Positions 28,453-39,172 of a stretch of 64,000 nt of DNA are shown here, one piece after another. This DNA comes from Oleiagrimonas soli (lineage in GTDB: Bacteria > Pseudomonadota > Gammaproteobacteria > Xanthomonadales > Rhodanobacteraceae), in contig NZ_KN196470.1 in assembly GCF_000761445.1 (NCBI RefSeq), forward strand, positions 990,699-1,054,698. The letters run 5' to 3'. Position 1 is the first letter of the stretch; each line of letters begins with the position of its first letter. Under the pieces are notes generated by a model. The model saw only the letters and a program-made list of their open reading frames with translations, had not been told where the DNA came from and ran no database searches. The translations under genes and the position numbers were made by a program.

Positions 28453-30246
28453 TCAGTAGACGTCGCGGGCGTAGTGGCCGTCGGTCATCAGCTGACGCAG
28501 GTGTGCTTCGGCGTCCTCGCGCGAACGGCCGCCATGGACGGCGAGGATGTCGATCAGCGCGGCGTCGACGTCGCGCGCCATGCGCGAGGCGTCGCCGCAC
28601 ACGTACAGGTGCGCGCCGTGCTCGATCCAGTCGCACAGTTCGCGGCCGTGCTCGCGCAGGCGATGCTGCACGTAGACCTTATCGGCCTGGTCGCGCGAGA
28701 AGGCCACGTCCAGGCGCTGCAGTGCGCCGCGCTTGCGCGCCGCCTGCCATTCCAGCTGGTAGAGGAAGTCGGTGCGGCGGTGCGGGTTGCCGAAAAACAG
28801 CCAGTGGCGGCCGCGCGCGCCCTGCGCCTCGCGCTCCTGCAGGAACGCGCGGAACGGCGCCACGCCGGTGCCGGGGCCGATCATGACGAGGTCCCGGTCG
28901 TGGTCGGCGGGCAGCCGGAAACGCGTGTTGGATTCGACGAACACCGGCACCGTGTCGCCTTCGCTGCGGGTGTCGAGGAAGCGCGAGGCCGCGCCCCAGC
29001 GATCCTGTTCGCCGTGGCGGTAGCGCACGTTGGCCACGGTCAGGTGCACTTCGTCCTCGACCACGCGCTGGCTCGAAGCAATCGAGTACAGCCGCGGCGC
29101 CAGCGGCCTCAGCGCCGCGACCAGCGCGGCGGCGTCCCAGTCGGCGCCGTGGCTGTGCAGCAGGTCGATCAGTTGCCGCGTGTCGAGTAGGCGAGCGAGT
29201 TCGTCGCGCGCGCCGGGTTCCAGCAGCGCGTGCAAGTCGCGATGGCCGCCGCGTTTGGCGTGCGCGGACAGGAACGGGCGCGTCAGCACGGTCAGCTCGC
29301 AGCGTTCGCCGAGCCAGCGTGACAGCGGCAGACGCTCGTCGCCGTGCTCGACCTCGGCGTCGCCGTCGAGACGAAGCGTGGCGAGTACGGCGTCGACCAG
29401 ACGCGCGTCCTGCGTTGGCCACACGCCCAGAGCGTCGCCGGGCTCATAGTGCAGGCCGCTGCCTTCCAGCGACAGTTCGATGTGGCGCACATCCTTGCCG
29501 CTGTCGCGGGCGACGATGGGCTGGTTGAGCAGCACTTCGGCGGCGAAGGGCTTCTCGCGCGACCAGCCGGCCGCGCGCGGACGCAGCGGCGTGACGGTGG
29601 CGCGTGGCGCAGCGCGCTCGCCGAGGGTGTCGCGCGCCGTGTCGAGTGCGGCTTGTTGCCAGGGCGCGGCGACGGTCTCGATGTCGACGTCGGCGTCGGC
29701 GCACGGATGCAGGCGCGTGGCGCCGAGTTCGGCCAGGCGCGCGTCGAGGCGTCGGCCGATGGCGCAGAAGTCCGGATAGCTGGAGTCGCCGAGACCGAGC
29801 ACGGCGAAGCGCAGGTCGGGCAGTTTCGGCGCGCGGCGGCTGTCGAGAAAGGCGATCAGGTCGCGGGCGTCGTCCGGCGGTTCGCCTTCGCCCTGGGTGC
29901 TGACGATCACGTACAGCAGGCGCTCGCGCTTGAGTTCGCGTTGCGGATAGACGTCGGCGCGCAGCAGACGCACCGGCAGTCCCTGTCGTTCGACGCTGTC
30001 GGCAAGCTGCCGTGCGATGCGTTCGGCGTTGCCGGTCTGGCTGCCGTAGACGATGGTCAGACGCTCGCTGTCCGAGCCGACTGCCGGGGCGGAAGGATTC
30101 GCCTGCGGTGCGCCATGCAGCAGCGCGGCCGCACCGGCCATGTAACCGGACAACCATTGCAGGGTTTCGGGACGAAGACCTTCCACCAGTTGGGAAACGA
30201 GGGCGGCCTTGTCGTCGGGGAGCGGCGTGGGCGTGAGCGCAGACAT
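28453..30246 (-). CDS. cysJ: Sulfite reductase flavoprotein alpha subunit
   Basis: 597 residues (E. coli 599). The N-terminal flavodoxin domain binds FMN ([12 protein letters not shown] at about 65-76; [24 protein letters not shown]). The C-terminal ferredoxin-NADP reductase part binds FAD (RLYSIASS) and NADPH ([28 protein letters not shown]), ending with the usual aromatic Tyr. It passes NADPH electrons to CysI. The start at 30246 gives normal length. No clear Shine-Dalgarno exists; a GTTTGGAC/GTCC palindrome lies immediately upstream instead. It is first of the cysJIH operon and divergent from recC. Confidence 0.98.
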   Translation of the reverse strand: MSALTPTPLPDDKAALVSQLVEGLRPETLQWLSGYMAGAAALLHGAPQANPSAPAVGSDSERLTIVYGSQTGNAERIARQLADSVERQGLPVRLLRADVYPQRELKRERLLYVIVSTQGEGEPPDDARDLIAFLDSRRAPKLPDLRFAVLGLGDSSYPDFCAIGRRLDARLAELGATRLHPCADADVDIETVAAPWQQAALDTARDTLGERAAPRATVTPLRPRAAGWSREKPFAAEVLLNQPIVARDSGKDVRHIELSLEGSGLHYEPGDALGVWPTQDARLVDAVLATLRLDGDAEVEHGDERLPLSRWLGERCELTVLTRPFLSAHAKRGGHRDLHALLEPGARDELARLLDTRQLIDLLHSHGADWDAAALVAALRPLAPRLYSIASSQRVVEDEVHLTVANVRYRHGEQDRWGAASRFLDTRSEGDTVPVFVESNTRFRLPADHDRDLVMIGPGTGVAPFRAFLQEREAQGARGRHWLFFGNPHRRTDFLYQLEWQAARKRGALQRLDVAFSRDQADKVYVQHRLREHGRELCDWIEHGAHLYVCGDASRMARDVDAALIDILAVHGGRSREDAEAHLRQLMTDGHYARDVY

Positions 30247-30252
30247 GATCGT

Positions 30253-30268
30253 GTTTGGACGTCCGAAT
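30253..30268 (-). promoter_or_regulatory. Palindrome shared with the cysB control region
   Basis: On the plus strand GTTTGGAC-GTCCGAAT is a near-perfect palindrome, 7 bases before the cysJ start. Read on the minus strand it contains GACGTCCAAAC, the same 11-mer found at 14188-14198 upstream of cysB. A sulfur-regulon operator is a reasonable inference. The position over the ribosome-binding area would fit repression or a leaderless promoter. Confidence 0.45.
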
Positions 30269-30459
30269 GTCCGGGTGGCGGAAAGTCTGCATCGTAGGCG
30301 CGCGGTCGGGTGCGGCGGAAAGGAGCAGCGGGCATGCCGGTATGCGTTTGGGGCATGTGCTCCGATGTGCCCGGTCGCATCCCGCGAGACGCCGCGAAGG
30401 CGGGCGGATGGGATAGGCTTTGGCAGGTTGCCGCGAGTTGTCAGGACCGACGCCCACGC

Positions 30460-33400
30460 ATGTTCCACCTGCATTACGACACCCGCCTGGACGATCTGGC
30501 CGACACGCTGGCCGATCTGCTTGCGCGCCGCGATCCGGCGCAGCTGCTGCAACCGCAGACCGTGCTGGTGCCGCAGCGCGGGCTGCAACGCTGGCTGGTG
30601 CAGCGGCTGGCGCAACGGCACGGCATTGCCGCCAACCTGGAATTCATCGAGCCGGCCAAGCTGGTGTGGCGTCTGCTGCGCGCGGAGGACGCGAATCTGC
30701 CGTCCGTGTCGACCTTCGACCGCGAGGTGCTGCGCTGGCGCATTCTCGGCTGGCTGCGCGATCCGGCCGCGCCGACCGCCGTGCGTGGCCTGCTTGGCGA
30801 AAGCGATGATGACCTGCGCGGCTTCGAGCTGTCCGGTCATCTGGCGCAGCTGTACGAGCGCTACCAGGGCTATCGACGAGACCTGCTGGAGGCCTGGGCG
30901 CGCGGCGAGGAGCGCGACGATCCGCAGGCCGAACTCTGGCGCTGCCTGACGCGCGACGACGCCACCTCGCGCAGCCATCTGCTCGGCGACTTCCTGACGC
31001 GGCATGCGCGTGCGGACGCGCCCGCGCCGGCCGGGTTGCCGGCGCGGCTGTTCGCGTTCGGCATCATCAATGTGTCGCCGGATGTGCTGCGCGTGCTCGG
31101 CGTGCTGGGCCGCCACTGCGAGCTGCACTTCTTCATGCCGACCCCGTGCCGCGAATACTGGGGCGATCTGCCGGATCGCCGCGCCTGCGCGTCGCGGCTG
31201 GAAGCGGGTGAGAGCCTGTTCGCCGAACCGGACAATCGGCTGCTGGTGTCGCTGGGCGGCGTGGGTCGCGATTTCGTGGCCCAGCTGTTTTCCTACGAAC
31301 ACGTGCAGCCCGACGTCGAAACGCTGGCGGACGACGACGATCTGCCACGCGACACGCTGTTGCAGCGCGTGCAGGCCGACGTGATCGTGCTGCAGGCGCC
31401 GGATCCGGCCGCGCGGCGCGATGCGCCCGATCCGGCGGATCGCTCGCTGCAGGTGCATGTGTGCCACTCGCCGTTGCGCGAAGTGCAGGTGCTGCACGAC
31501 CAGTTGCTCGACCGGCTGCAGCGCGACCCGGACCTGCAACCGCGCGACATCGCGGTGATGGTGCCCGATCTGGCGCGCTACGCGCCGTGCGTCGAGGCGG
31601 TGTTCGGCGCGCTGTCGCCGGACGATCCGCGACGCATTCCGTGGACCGTGGCGGATCGCTCGATGGCCGACACGCACGCGCTGATCGGTCTGTTCCAGCG
31701 TCTGCTGGAGTTGCCGGCCTCGCGCCTGACGGCGGTCGAGGTGCTGGACGTGCTCGCCGTGCCGGCGGTGCTGCGTGGCTTCGGTCTGGACGAGGACGTG
31801 CTGGAGACGCTCGCCGCGTGGACGCAGGATGCCGGCATCCGCTGGGGCGAGGACGCGGACGACCGCGCCGCGCACGGCGTGCCGGCGTTCGAGGAATACA
31901 GCTGGCGCTTCGGCCGTCGTCGCCTGCTGCTGGGCTACATGAGCGGCGACGCGGCGCATGACGCGCTATTGCATGGCGTCGCGCCGCTGACCGACATCGA
32001 GGGCGGCGACAGCGCGGCGCTGGGCGCGCTGTTCGCGGTGCAGCGCCTGCTGCGCGATCTGCGCGAGGCGCAGCGTCGTCCGCAGACCGCGTCGGACTGG
32101 CAGGCCCTGCTCAATGGCGCACTCGACCGACTGGTGCCGTCGCCTGAAGGACGCGACGAGGAGCGCGCGCTGGAAGCGGTGCGCGGGGCCTTGCGGGCGC
32201 TGGCCGAACACAGCGCCGCCGCGGGCTACGCGCGTGCGCTGGACTGGCGCACGGTGCGCGCCTTCGTGCAGGAGCAGTGGCGCGACAACACGCCCCAGCA
32301 GCGCTTTCTGGCCGGCGGCGTCAGCGTCTGCGGCCTGGTGCCGCTGCGCAACGTGCCGTTCAAGCTGATCTGCGTGCTGGGCATGGATGCCGAGGCGTTC
32401 CCGCGCCGCGATCCGGCCGACGCGATGAACCGCATGCTGGCGGGACGGCGGCTGCCCGGCGACCGCTCGGTGCGCGAGGACGACCGCTACCTGTTCCTGC
32501 AGACCCTGATGGCGGCGCAGCGCCAGCTCTACCTCAGCTACACCGGCGTCGACCTGCGCAAGGGCACGCCGATCGAACCGTCGGTGGTGCTCAGCGAACT
32601 GCTCGATCACGTCTGCGAGGGCTATTTCGTCGATGCCGGCGCCGCGTGTCAGGCGCTGGTCACGCGGCACCCGATGCAGACCTTCTCGACGCGGCTGTTC
32701 ATGGCCGACGACGCGGCGGCGCGCGATCCGAACGTGTTCACCTACCGCAGCGAATGGCTGGACGCGGCGCAGCCCGGTCCGCGCGACGCGGCGACGAGCG
32801 TCTTCGCCGACGTCCCCTGGCTGGTGGACGAGGACGAACCGACGGTCGAGCTGGCCGAACTGCAGCGGTTCTTCCGCAATCCGGCCGAAGCGTTCCTGCG
32901 CGGTCGGGCCGGCATCGTGCTGGCGGACGATCTGGCGAGCGTGGACGAGCGCGAGCCGTTGACGCTCGAACCCTTGCAGCGACATCGCCTCGATCGCGTG
33001 CTGGCCGACGACATGAGCGTGATGGCACCGGAGCAACGGCTGAACGCGCTGCGTGCGCGGGCGCTGCTGCCGCCGTTGTCCTGGGGCGAAGCGGCCTACC
33101 GCGAAACCATGCAGACGCTGGGGCCGGGGCTGCGCGACTGGCAGGCCTGGCGACAGGCGCATCCGCCGCAACCGGGTCTGCGCTTCCGGCTCGATCTGGG
33201 CGAGAGCGGCGTGCTGGCCGGCGTGCTCGGGGGGCTGCACGATGGCGGATACGGAGTCTGGATCGGTAGTGCGCACAGCCCGTCGGGCTGGATGCAGTGG
33301 TGGCTGGGCGCGCTGGTCGCGCGGGCGCTGGAGGCGGCGCCGGACGCGCTGGCCTGGGGTCGCGACAGCGACCGTTTCGACTGGCGGCTGCCGTGGCGAC

Positions 33401-33744
33401 CGCGTCTGCCGGATGCGGCGCAGGCGCGTGCGCTGCTCGCGGAGTGTCTGGCGATTTATCGCGAAGGTCGGCGCGAGGCGTTGCCGATTCCGTTGCGGAC
33501 CGCGTTCGCCTGGGCCGGCAAGCATGTCGAGGACGATGCGCTCGAACCGGCGCGGCAGGCCGCGCAGCGCGCCTGGCTCGGCGGCTACCAGGGCTATGCC
33601 GAATCGACCGATGCGTGGTTCGCGCTGGCGCTGCGCGGTCAGGCGCTGTTCGACGAAGGCCCGCTGCAGCAGCGCTTCGAGTCGCTCGTCGCGCGCGTGC
33701 ACATGCCCTTGTGCCGCGCCCTGAAGGACGGAGGCGCGCCGTGA
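30460..33744 (+). CDS. recC: Exodeoxyribonuclease V gamma subunit RecC
   Basis: 1094 residues (E. coli 1122). RecC is the scaffold of RecBCD that splits the duplex and recognises Chi; it is a degenerate SF1 helicase without Walker motifs. Family cues are the N-terminal [58 protein letters not shown] (short cue: [10 protein letters not shown]) and the [12 protein letters not shown] segment. The start at 30460 gives the normal [15 protein letters not shown]-terminus; upstream in-frame codons to 30310 are unlike the family. The stop overlaps the recB GTG by 4 bases. Confidence 0.97.
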   Translation: MFHLHYDTRLDDLADTLADLLARRDPAQLLQPQTVLVPQRGLQRWLVQRLAQRHGIAANLEFIEPAKLVWRLLRAEDANLPSVSTFDREVLRWRILGWLRDPAAPTAVRGLLGESDDDLRGFELSGHLAQLYERYQGYRRDLLEAWARGEERDDPQAELWRCLTRDDATSRSHLLGDFLTRHARADAPAPAGLPARLFAFGIINVSPDVLRVLGVLGRHCELHFFMPTPCREYWGDLPDRRACASRLEAGESLFAEPDNRLLVSLGGVGRDFVAQLFSYEHVQPDVETLADDDDLPRDTLLQRVQADVIVLQAPDPAARRDAPDPADRSLQVHVCHSPLREVQVLHDQLLDRLQRDPDLQPRDIAVMVPDLARYAPCVEAVFGALSPDDPRRIPWTVADRSMADTHALIGLFQRLLELPASRLTAVEVLDVLAVPAVLRGFGLDEDVLETLAAWTQDAGIRWGEDADDRAAHGVPAFEEYSWRFGRRRLLLGYMSGDAAHDALLHGVAPLTDIEGGDSAALGALFAVQRLLRDLREAQRRPQTASDWQALLNGALDRLVPSPEGRDEERALEAVRGALRALAEHSAAAGYARALDWRTVRAFVQEQWRDNTPQQRFLAGGVSVCGLVPLRNVPFKLICVLGMDAEAFPRRDPADAMNRMLAGRRLPGDRSVREDDRYLFLQTLMAAQRQLYLSYTGVDLRKGTPIEPSVVLSELLDHVCEGYFVDAGAACQALVTRHPMQTFSTRLFMADDAAARDPNVFTYRSEWLDAAQPGPRDAATSVFADVPWLVDEDEPTVELAELQRFFRNPAEAFLRGRAGIVLADDLASVDEREPLTLEPLQRHRLDRVLADDMSVMAPEQRLNALRARALLPPLSWGEAAYRETMQTLGPGLRDWQAWRQAHPPQPGLRFRLDLGESGVLAGVLGGLHDGGYGVWIGSAHSPSGWMQWWLGALVARALEAAPDALAWGRDSDRFDWRLPWRPRLPDAAQARALLAECLAIYREGRREALPIPLRTAFAWAGKHVEDDALEPARQAAQRAWLGGYQGYAESTDAWFALALRGQALFDEGPLQQRFESLVARVHMPLCRALKDGGAP

Positions 33745-36700
33745 GCGGAAACGCCAAGCAGCACACCTTCGACACGGACATGGCGTTGCGCGTGCCGCTC
33801 GACGGCGTGCAGCAGATCGAGGCCAGCGCCGGCACCGGCAAGACCTACACCATCGCCGGTCTGTACGCGCGGCTGGTGGTCGAGAAGCAGCTGCAGACGC
33901 GACAGATCCTGGTGATGACCTTCACCAAGGCGGCCACCGAAGAACTGCGTCAGCGCCTGCGTCAACGCCTGGCCGTGTGCGCGCAGGTGGCGTCGCTGCC
34001 GGCGTTCGGCATCGACGCGGAGCCGTCCGAACCGCTGCGGGACGAGCAAGCCTGGGCCTGGACCCTGCTGACGCGGACCCTGGCGCATGGCGAGGAGACC
34101 GCCGCCTCGATGGCGCGTCGTCTGCGCGAAGCGGTCACGCGCATGGACGAAGCGGCGATCTTCACCATCCACGGTTTCTGTCAGCGCGTACTCGGCGAGC
34201 ATGCATCGCTGATCGATGGCGTCAGCGAGACGCGGGTGCTGGAACCGTCCGACGACGATCTGCTGGCGTCGTTCGCCGCCGATGCCTGGCTGCGCTGGGG
34301 CGATCACGAGGACGCCGCCGCACGCGACGCCCTGCGCCTGCTCGGCGCGACGCCCGAGGCGCTGGCGAAGACGCTGCAGCGTCTGGTCGAATTCCACGGG
34401 CGCATCGAACCGTTGCCCATCGCCGAAGACGCGGTGACGAGGCTGGCGCCGGATGCATTGGAGGCCGCGCAGGCGACGCTGCGTCAGCGCTGGATCGAAT
34501 CCGGCGAAGACGCCATCGGCGTGTTCCGCGCGGCGCTGGACGCGGGTCATCTGAACGCGCGCAGCTACAAGCCCGACAGCCTCGACGCGCTGCGGGACCT
34601 GGCGCGCCAGCTCGCCGGCGGCGGCTGGCCGTCGACGAAGCTGCTGGAGAAATTCGCCGGCGAGAAGATCGCCGGCGCGGTGAAGAAGAACATGCCGCCG
34701 TTCGAGGGCCACGCCGCATTCGCCGCCATCGACGAATGGCTGCGTGTCGAGCAGGCGCGGACGGCGCAGGTGCAGGCCCAGGTGCCGCGCGTGCTGCACG
34801 CGGTGCTCGATGAGGCGCGCACCTGGCTGGCGACGCGCAAGCGCGATCTGTCGCGCCTGTCCTACGCCGACCAGATCGAATGGGTGCATCGCGGCCTGGA
34901 CGACCGCGCGCGCGGCGCGCGTCTGCGGCAGGCGCTGCAGGCGCAGTATCCGGTCGCGCTGGTCGACGAATTCCAGGACACCGATGCGCGCCAGTTCGAC
35001 ATCTTCCGTCGCCTGTACGCCGAGTCCGGCACGCTGTTCTGCATCGGCGATCCCAAGCAGGCCATCTACGGATTCCGCGGCGGCGACGTGCATGCGTACC
35101 TGCGCGCCAAGCGGATGGCCGCGGCGCACTGGTCGCTGGATCGCAACTTCCGCTCGGCCCCCGGGCTGCTGACGGCGCATGCCGCGCTGTTCGGCGCGCG
35201 TGAGGATGTGTTCGTCGAGAACGGCATCGCGTTCGATCCGGTCGCGCCGGGCGGTCGCGTTGCGGACGGCCTCTTGCGGAATCAGGAACAGCCCGTGCCG
35301 CCGCTGACGCTGTGGCGGCTGCCGGCCGAGAAGTCGCCCAGCGGTGCGGATGCGCTGGACGCGGCGCTGGCGGATTGCTGCGCCAGCGTCATCGCGCAGG
35401 CGCTGGCAGCGGACGGCATGCGGCTCGACGGCCATCCGCTGCAGCCGGGCAGCATCGCCGTGCTGGTCGACGCCAACCGGCAGGCGATGCGCATGCAGGA
35501 CGCGCTGGCCGCACGCGGCGTGCCGGCGGTGTGCCTGCGACGCGAAAGCGTGTTCGCCACGCAGCAAGCCGTCGAACTGTGCCGCGTGCTCGACGCCTTG
35601 CTGGCGCCGCGTCATGCGGGGCTGGCGCGCGCGGCGCTGAGCACGCACCTGCTCGGTCGTACGCTCAGCGACTTGCAGACCATGCACGATCACGACGCCG
35701 CCTGGCGCGACGAACTCGACGATCTGCGCACGCGCTGGCACGAGCGCGGCGTGCTGGCGATGCTGGAACGTCTCGGCGAACGTCATGCGCGGCGACTGCT
35801 GGCCGAACGCGATGGCGAGCGCTGCCTGAGCAACCTGATGCAGCTGGGCGACGCCATGCAGGCCGAGGCGCGCCGGCTGTCCAGCACGCATGCCCAGCGC
35901 GACTGGCTGGCGCGGCGCATGGCCCTGGCCGACGCCGACAACGAAGACGAGCAACTGCGCCTGGAAAGCGACGCCGAACGCGTGCAGATCATGACCATCC
36001 ACGCCAGCAAGGGCCTGGAGTTCGATCTGGTGTTCATGCCGTTCGCTGCACTGATGCAGGCGCGCGTACCGAAGAAGGGCGGCTTCGCCCGCTACCACGA
36101 GGGCGATGCGCTGGTGCAGCGCTTCATCGCCAGCGCTTCGGGCGGGCGCGATGCCGATGACGATGCGGCGATGGCCGCGGCGCAGCGCGAGGAACTGGCC
36201 GAAGGCGTGCGCAAGCTCTACGTCGGCGTCACGCGTGCGCGCCATGCCTGCTGGCTGAGCATCGATGCGCCGGAGAAGAAATTCGCCGGACGCGTGCTCG
36301 ACTGGGTGCTGCCGGACGGCACGGACGCCCTGCTGCAGAACGCGCAAGGCCATGCGGTCGAGTGCGCGCTTCCGGAGCCGGTGGCGAGCGCGCGTCCCGC
36401 CGTTGCGGCCGCCGCGAATCTGCGCGCGCGTCGGTTCGAGCGCGCGCTGGATCGCGACTGGCGCAGCCACAGTTTCACGCGTCTGGCCGAGGGCGGGCAT
36501 GCCGATGGCTTCGGCCACGCGCCGCTCGTTCCGCCGGACGTCGAGGACGCGCGCGTGCCGGCGCTGGCGACCGGACTGCACGGCAGCCGTTTCGGCAGCG
36601 CCGTGCACGACATCCTCGAACACATCGATTTCGCCGCCTGGGGCGATGCGGACGCCGCGCTGCCCGAAGCGGAGCGCGAGATCGTCGCGCGCGCGCTGGC

Positions 36701-37310
36701 GGCGGAAGGGTTCACCACGCCGGCGGCGCAGCGCACGGTGATCGGACTGCTGCAGCGCACCCTGCGTACGCCGATCGTCGACGATCTCTGTCTGGCCGCG
36801 CTGCCGCCATCCGAACGCCGCGCCGAGATGGCCTTCGACTTCGGCATCTCCGGCGTCGATCCGCGCGAACTGCTGGCGCTGCTGCACGCGCACGGTTACC
36901 AGCTGCAGCGCGAACAGTTTGCCCATGTCGGCACGCGTCTGGCCGGCCTGATGAACGGCCTGATCGACCTGGTGTTCGTGCACGACGGGCGCTGGTGGAT
37001 CGCCGACTACAAGACCAACCATCTCGGCGAACGCGTCGCGGATTACGCGCCGGAAGCCATGCATCAGGCGGTGCGCGACAGCGACTACGACCTGCAGTAC
37101 CTGATCTACACCGTGGCCCTGCACCGCTGGCTGACCCAGGTGCGCGGCGACGCCTACGACTACGCGCGCGATTTCGGCGGCGTGCGCTACCTGTTCCTGC
37201 GCGGCATGGGCGTGGGGCCGCGCGATCATGGTGTCTACGCGGATCGTCCCGCGCCGGAACTGGTGCAGGCGATGGATGCCCTGCTGCGCGCGCCCGGAGG
37301 TGCGGCATGA
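33741..37310 (+). CDS. recB: Exodeoxyribonuclease V beta subunit RecB
   Basis: 1189 residues (E. coli 1180): 3'-5' SF1 helicase plus nuclease. Motif I is ASAGTGKTYT (about 28-37), motif II VDEFQDTD (about 408-415), motif III GDPKQAIYGFRGGD (about 436-449), and later MTIHASKGLEFDLVF. The nuclease motif is complete: GLIDLVF (about 1074-1080) and DYKTNHLG (about 1089). It starts with GTG at 33741 inside the recC stop, with GGAGG 6-7 bases before it. It degrades and resects double-strand ends and loads RecA. It is coupled to recC and recD by 4-base overlaps. Confidence 0.98.
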   Translation: MSGNAKQHTFDTDMALRVPLDGVQQIEASAGTGKTYTIAGLYARLVVEKQLQTRQILVMTFTKAATEELRQRLRQRLAVCAQVASLPAFGIDAEPSEPLRDEQAWAWTLLTRTLAHGEETAASMARRLREAVTRMDEAAIFTIHGFCQRVLGEHASLIDGVSETRVLEPSDDDLLASFAADAWLRWGDHEDAAARDALRLLGATPEALAKTLQRLVEFHGRIEPLPIAEDAVTRLAPDALEAAQATLRQRWIESGEDAIGVFRAALDAGHLNARSYKPDSLDALRDLARQLAGGGWPSTKLLEKFAGEKIAGAVKKNMPPFEGHAAFAAIDEWLRVEQARTAQVQAQVPRVLHAVLDEARTWLATRKRDLSRLSYADQIEWVHRGLDDRARGARLRQALQAQYPVALVDEFQDTDARQFDIFRRLYAESGTLFCIGDPKQAIYGFRGGDVHAYLRAKRMAAAHWSLDRNFRSAPGLLTAHAALFGAREDVFVENGIAFDPVAPGGRVADGLLRNQEQPVPPLTLWRLPAEKSPSGADALDAALADCCASVIAQALAADGMRLDGHPLQPGSIAVLVDANRQAMRMQDALAARGVPAVCLRRESVFATQQAVELCRVLDALLAPRHAGLARAALSTHLLGRTLSDLQTMHDHDAAWRDELDDLRTRWHERGVLAMLERLGERHARRLLAERDGERCLSNLMQLGDAMQAEARRLSSTHAQRDWLARRMALADADNEDEQLRLESDAERVQIMTIHASKGLEFDLVFMPFAALMQARVPKKGGFARYHEGDALVQRFIASASGGRDADDDAAMAAAQREELAEGVRKLYVGVTRARHACWLSIDAPEKKFAGRVLDWVLPDGTDALLQNAQGHAVECALPEPVASARPAVAAAANLRARRFERALDRDWRSHSFTRLAEGGHADGFGHAPLVPPDVEDARVPALATGLHGSRFGSAVHDILEHIDFAAWGDADAALPEAEREIVARALAAEGFTTPAAQRTVIGLLQRTLRTPIVDDLCLAALPPSERRAEMAFDFGISGVDPRELLALLHAHGYQLQREQFAHVGTRLAGLMNGLIDLVFVHDGRWWIADYKTNHLGERVADYAPEAMHQAVRDSDYDLQYLIYTVALHRWLTQVRGDAYDYARDFGGVRYLFLRGMGVGPRDHGVYADRPAPELVQAMDALLRAPGGAA

Positions 37311-39157
37311 GCGCGCGCGAGGAACTGCTGATGCGGCTGCACGAGCGCGGCGCGCTGCGTCCGCTCGACGTCGAGATCGGGCGCTGTCTGCTGGATCTGG
37401 ACCCGCAGATCGATCCGGCGCTGGGCTTGCTGGCGGCGGCGGCATCGCGGGCGGTCGCACAGGGGCATAGTTGCCTGCCGCTGGCGCAGCTCGCCGACGT
37501 GCTGGCCGAAACCGGCGCCGAGGACGCGCCGCTACCGACGTTGCCGGACCTCGTCACGCTGCAGGCTGCGCTGCGCGACAGCCGCTGGGCCGCGCCGGCG
37601 GCCGATGCGGCGGTGGCGCCGCTGCTGTATGACGACGAGCGCGTCTGGCTGGGCCGCTATTTCCATCACGAGGGCGCGGTCGCGCGGGTGCTGCGCGGCT
37701 TGTTGGCGCAGACGCCGCAGAGCGTGGAGCCGCAGGCGCTGCGCGCGGCATTGACTCCGTTCTTCAGCTTCGACGCCGAGCTGCCGGACCGTCAGGCGCT
37801 GGCAGCGCTGACCGGTCTGGTCTCGCCGCTCACCGTCATCACCGGCGGGCCGGGCACCGGCAAGACCACCACCGTGTTGTGGCTGCTGGCGGCGTGGACC
37901 GGCCTGCGCCTGGCGGCCGGCGAGCCCGCGCCGCGCATCCATCTGGCCGCGCCGACCGGCAAGGCGGCGGCGCGGCTCAGCGAGTCGTTGCGCGAGCGCG
38001 TGGCCGGACTGCCGATCGAACCGGCGGTGCGCGCGGCGTTGCCGACCTCTGCCTCGACCTTGCACCGCCTGCTCGGCGTGCGTCGCGGCAGCACCCGTTT
38101 CCGGCATCACGCCGGCTATCCGCTGGACACCGATATGGTGGTGGTGGATGAGGTGTCGATGGTCGATCTGCCGCTGATGGCGCGCCTGCTGGATGCACTG
38201 CCGGAGGGCGCACGCCTGGTGCTGCTGGGCGACCGCGATCAGTTGGCTTCGGTCGAGGCCGGCAACGTGCTGGCCGCGGTGTGCGCGGCGGCGGGCGAGG
38301 GTGCGGTGTCGCCGGCGCGCGCGCAACTGATCGAGGCAGTGACGGGCGCGGCGGTCGAGGCCAGCGCGGACGCGCCGCCGTTCGCCGACGCCGTGGTGGA
38401 ACTGCATCGGTCCCACCGCTTCGACGGCGACAGCGGGCTGGGGCAAGTGGCCGCGCTGATCCGCGCCGGCGACGGCGATGCGCTGTGCCGAGGGCTGGAT
38501 GCCGAGGCATTCGCGCAAGTGCGTCTGGATGCCGAGGCTGCGCAGCGTCCGCTCGATGCGCTGGTCGATCGGCATCTTCCAGACGCGCTGGTCCTGGCAG
38601 CCTGCCGTGATCCGGTCGAGGCGCTGACGCTGGCGTCGCGTCAGCGTGTGCTGACGGCGATGCGCGACGGCGCATGGGGCAGTCAGGCCATCAACGCGGC
38701 TTTCGAGCAGGTGCTGCGGCAACGCACGGGCACGGCGGCCGAGCAGCGTTGGTACCCCGGACGGCTGCTGCTGGTGACGCGCAACGACTACGGCACGGAG
38801 TTGTTCAATGGCGACGTCGGTGTGGTGCTGGCCGATGCGGACGGCGTGCTGCGCGCGTGGTTCCCGGCCGCCGACGGCAGCGTGCGCAGGCTGGCGCTGG
38901 CCGCGCTGCCGGAGTGCGAGAGCGCCTACGCCATGACCATCCACAAGAGTCAGGGCTCGGAATTCGACGCCGTGGACATCGTGCTGCCGCCGCACGACAC
39001 GCGCGTGCTCGGCCGCGAGCTGCTGTACACGGCGGTCACGCGCGCGCGCCGCGAGGTGACGCTGATCGCCACGCCGGACACCCTGCAGCGCACCGTCGCG
39101 CGCAGCACGCGCCGTTTCAGCGGATTGGCCGAGCGGCTGGGCGCGCCGCTGGATTGA
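37307..39157 (+). CDS. recD: Exodeoxyribonuclease V alpha subunit RecD
   Basis: 616 residues (E. coli 608): 5'-3' SF1B helicase. Walker A is GGPGTGKTTT (about 180-189), Walker B VVVDEVSMVD (about 278-287), with GDRDQLASVEAG (motif III), MTIHKSQGSEF and YTAVTRARREV (motifs V/VI). The ATG sits in the recB stop with GGAGG 6 bases upstream. Only 15 bases separate its stop from the convergent epimerase gene. Confidence 0.98.
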   Translation: MSAREELLMRLHERGALRPLDVEIGRCLLDLDPQIDPALGLLAAAASRAVAQGHSCLPLAQLADVLAETGAEDAPLPTLPDLVTLQAALRDSRWAAPAADAAVAPLLYDDERVWLGRYFHHEGAVARVLRGLLAQTPQSVEPQALRAALTPFFSFDAELPDRQALAALTGLVSPLTVITGGPGTGKTTTVLWLLAAWTGLRLAAGEPAPRIHLAAPTGKAAARLSESLRERVAGLPIEPAVRAALPTSASTLHRLLGVRRGSTRFRHHAGYPLDTDMVVVDEVSMVDLPLMARLLDALPEGARLVLLGDRDQLASVEAGNVLAAVCAAAGEGAVSPARAQLIEAVTGAAVEASADAPPFADAVVELHRSHRFDGDSGLGQVAALIRAGDGDALCRGLDAEAFAQVRLDAEAAQRPLDALVDRHLPDALVLAACRDPVEALTLASRQRVLTAMRDGAWGSQAINAAFEQVLRQRTGTAAEQRWYPGRLLLVTRNDYGTELFNGDVGVVLADADGVLRAWFPAADGSVRRLALAALPECESAYAMTIHKSQGSEFDAVDIVLPPHDTRVLGRELLYTAVTRARREVTLIATPDTLQRTVARSTRRFSGLAERLGAPLD

Positions 39158-39172
39158 GTCCGTGCGCGGACG

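Noticed and set aside
33639-37460. 1273-codon minus-strand ORF opposite recB
   Set aside because: Shadow of recB with no recognisable domain, although very long.
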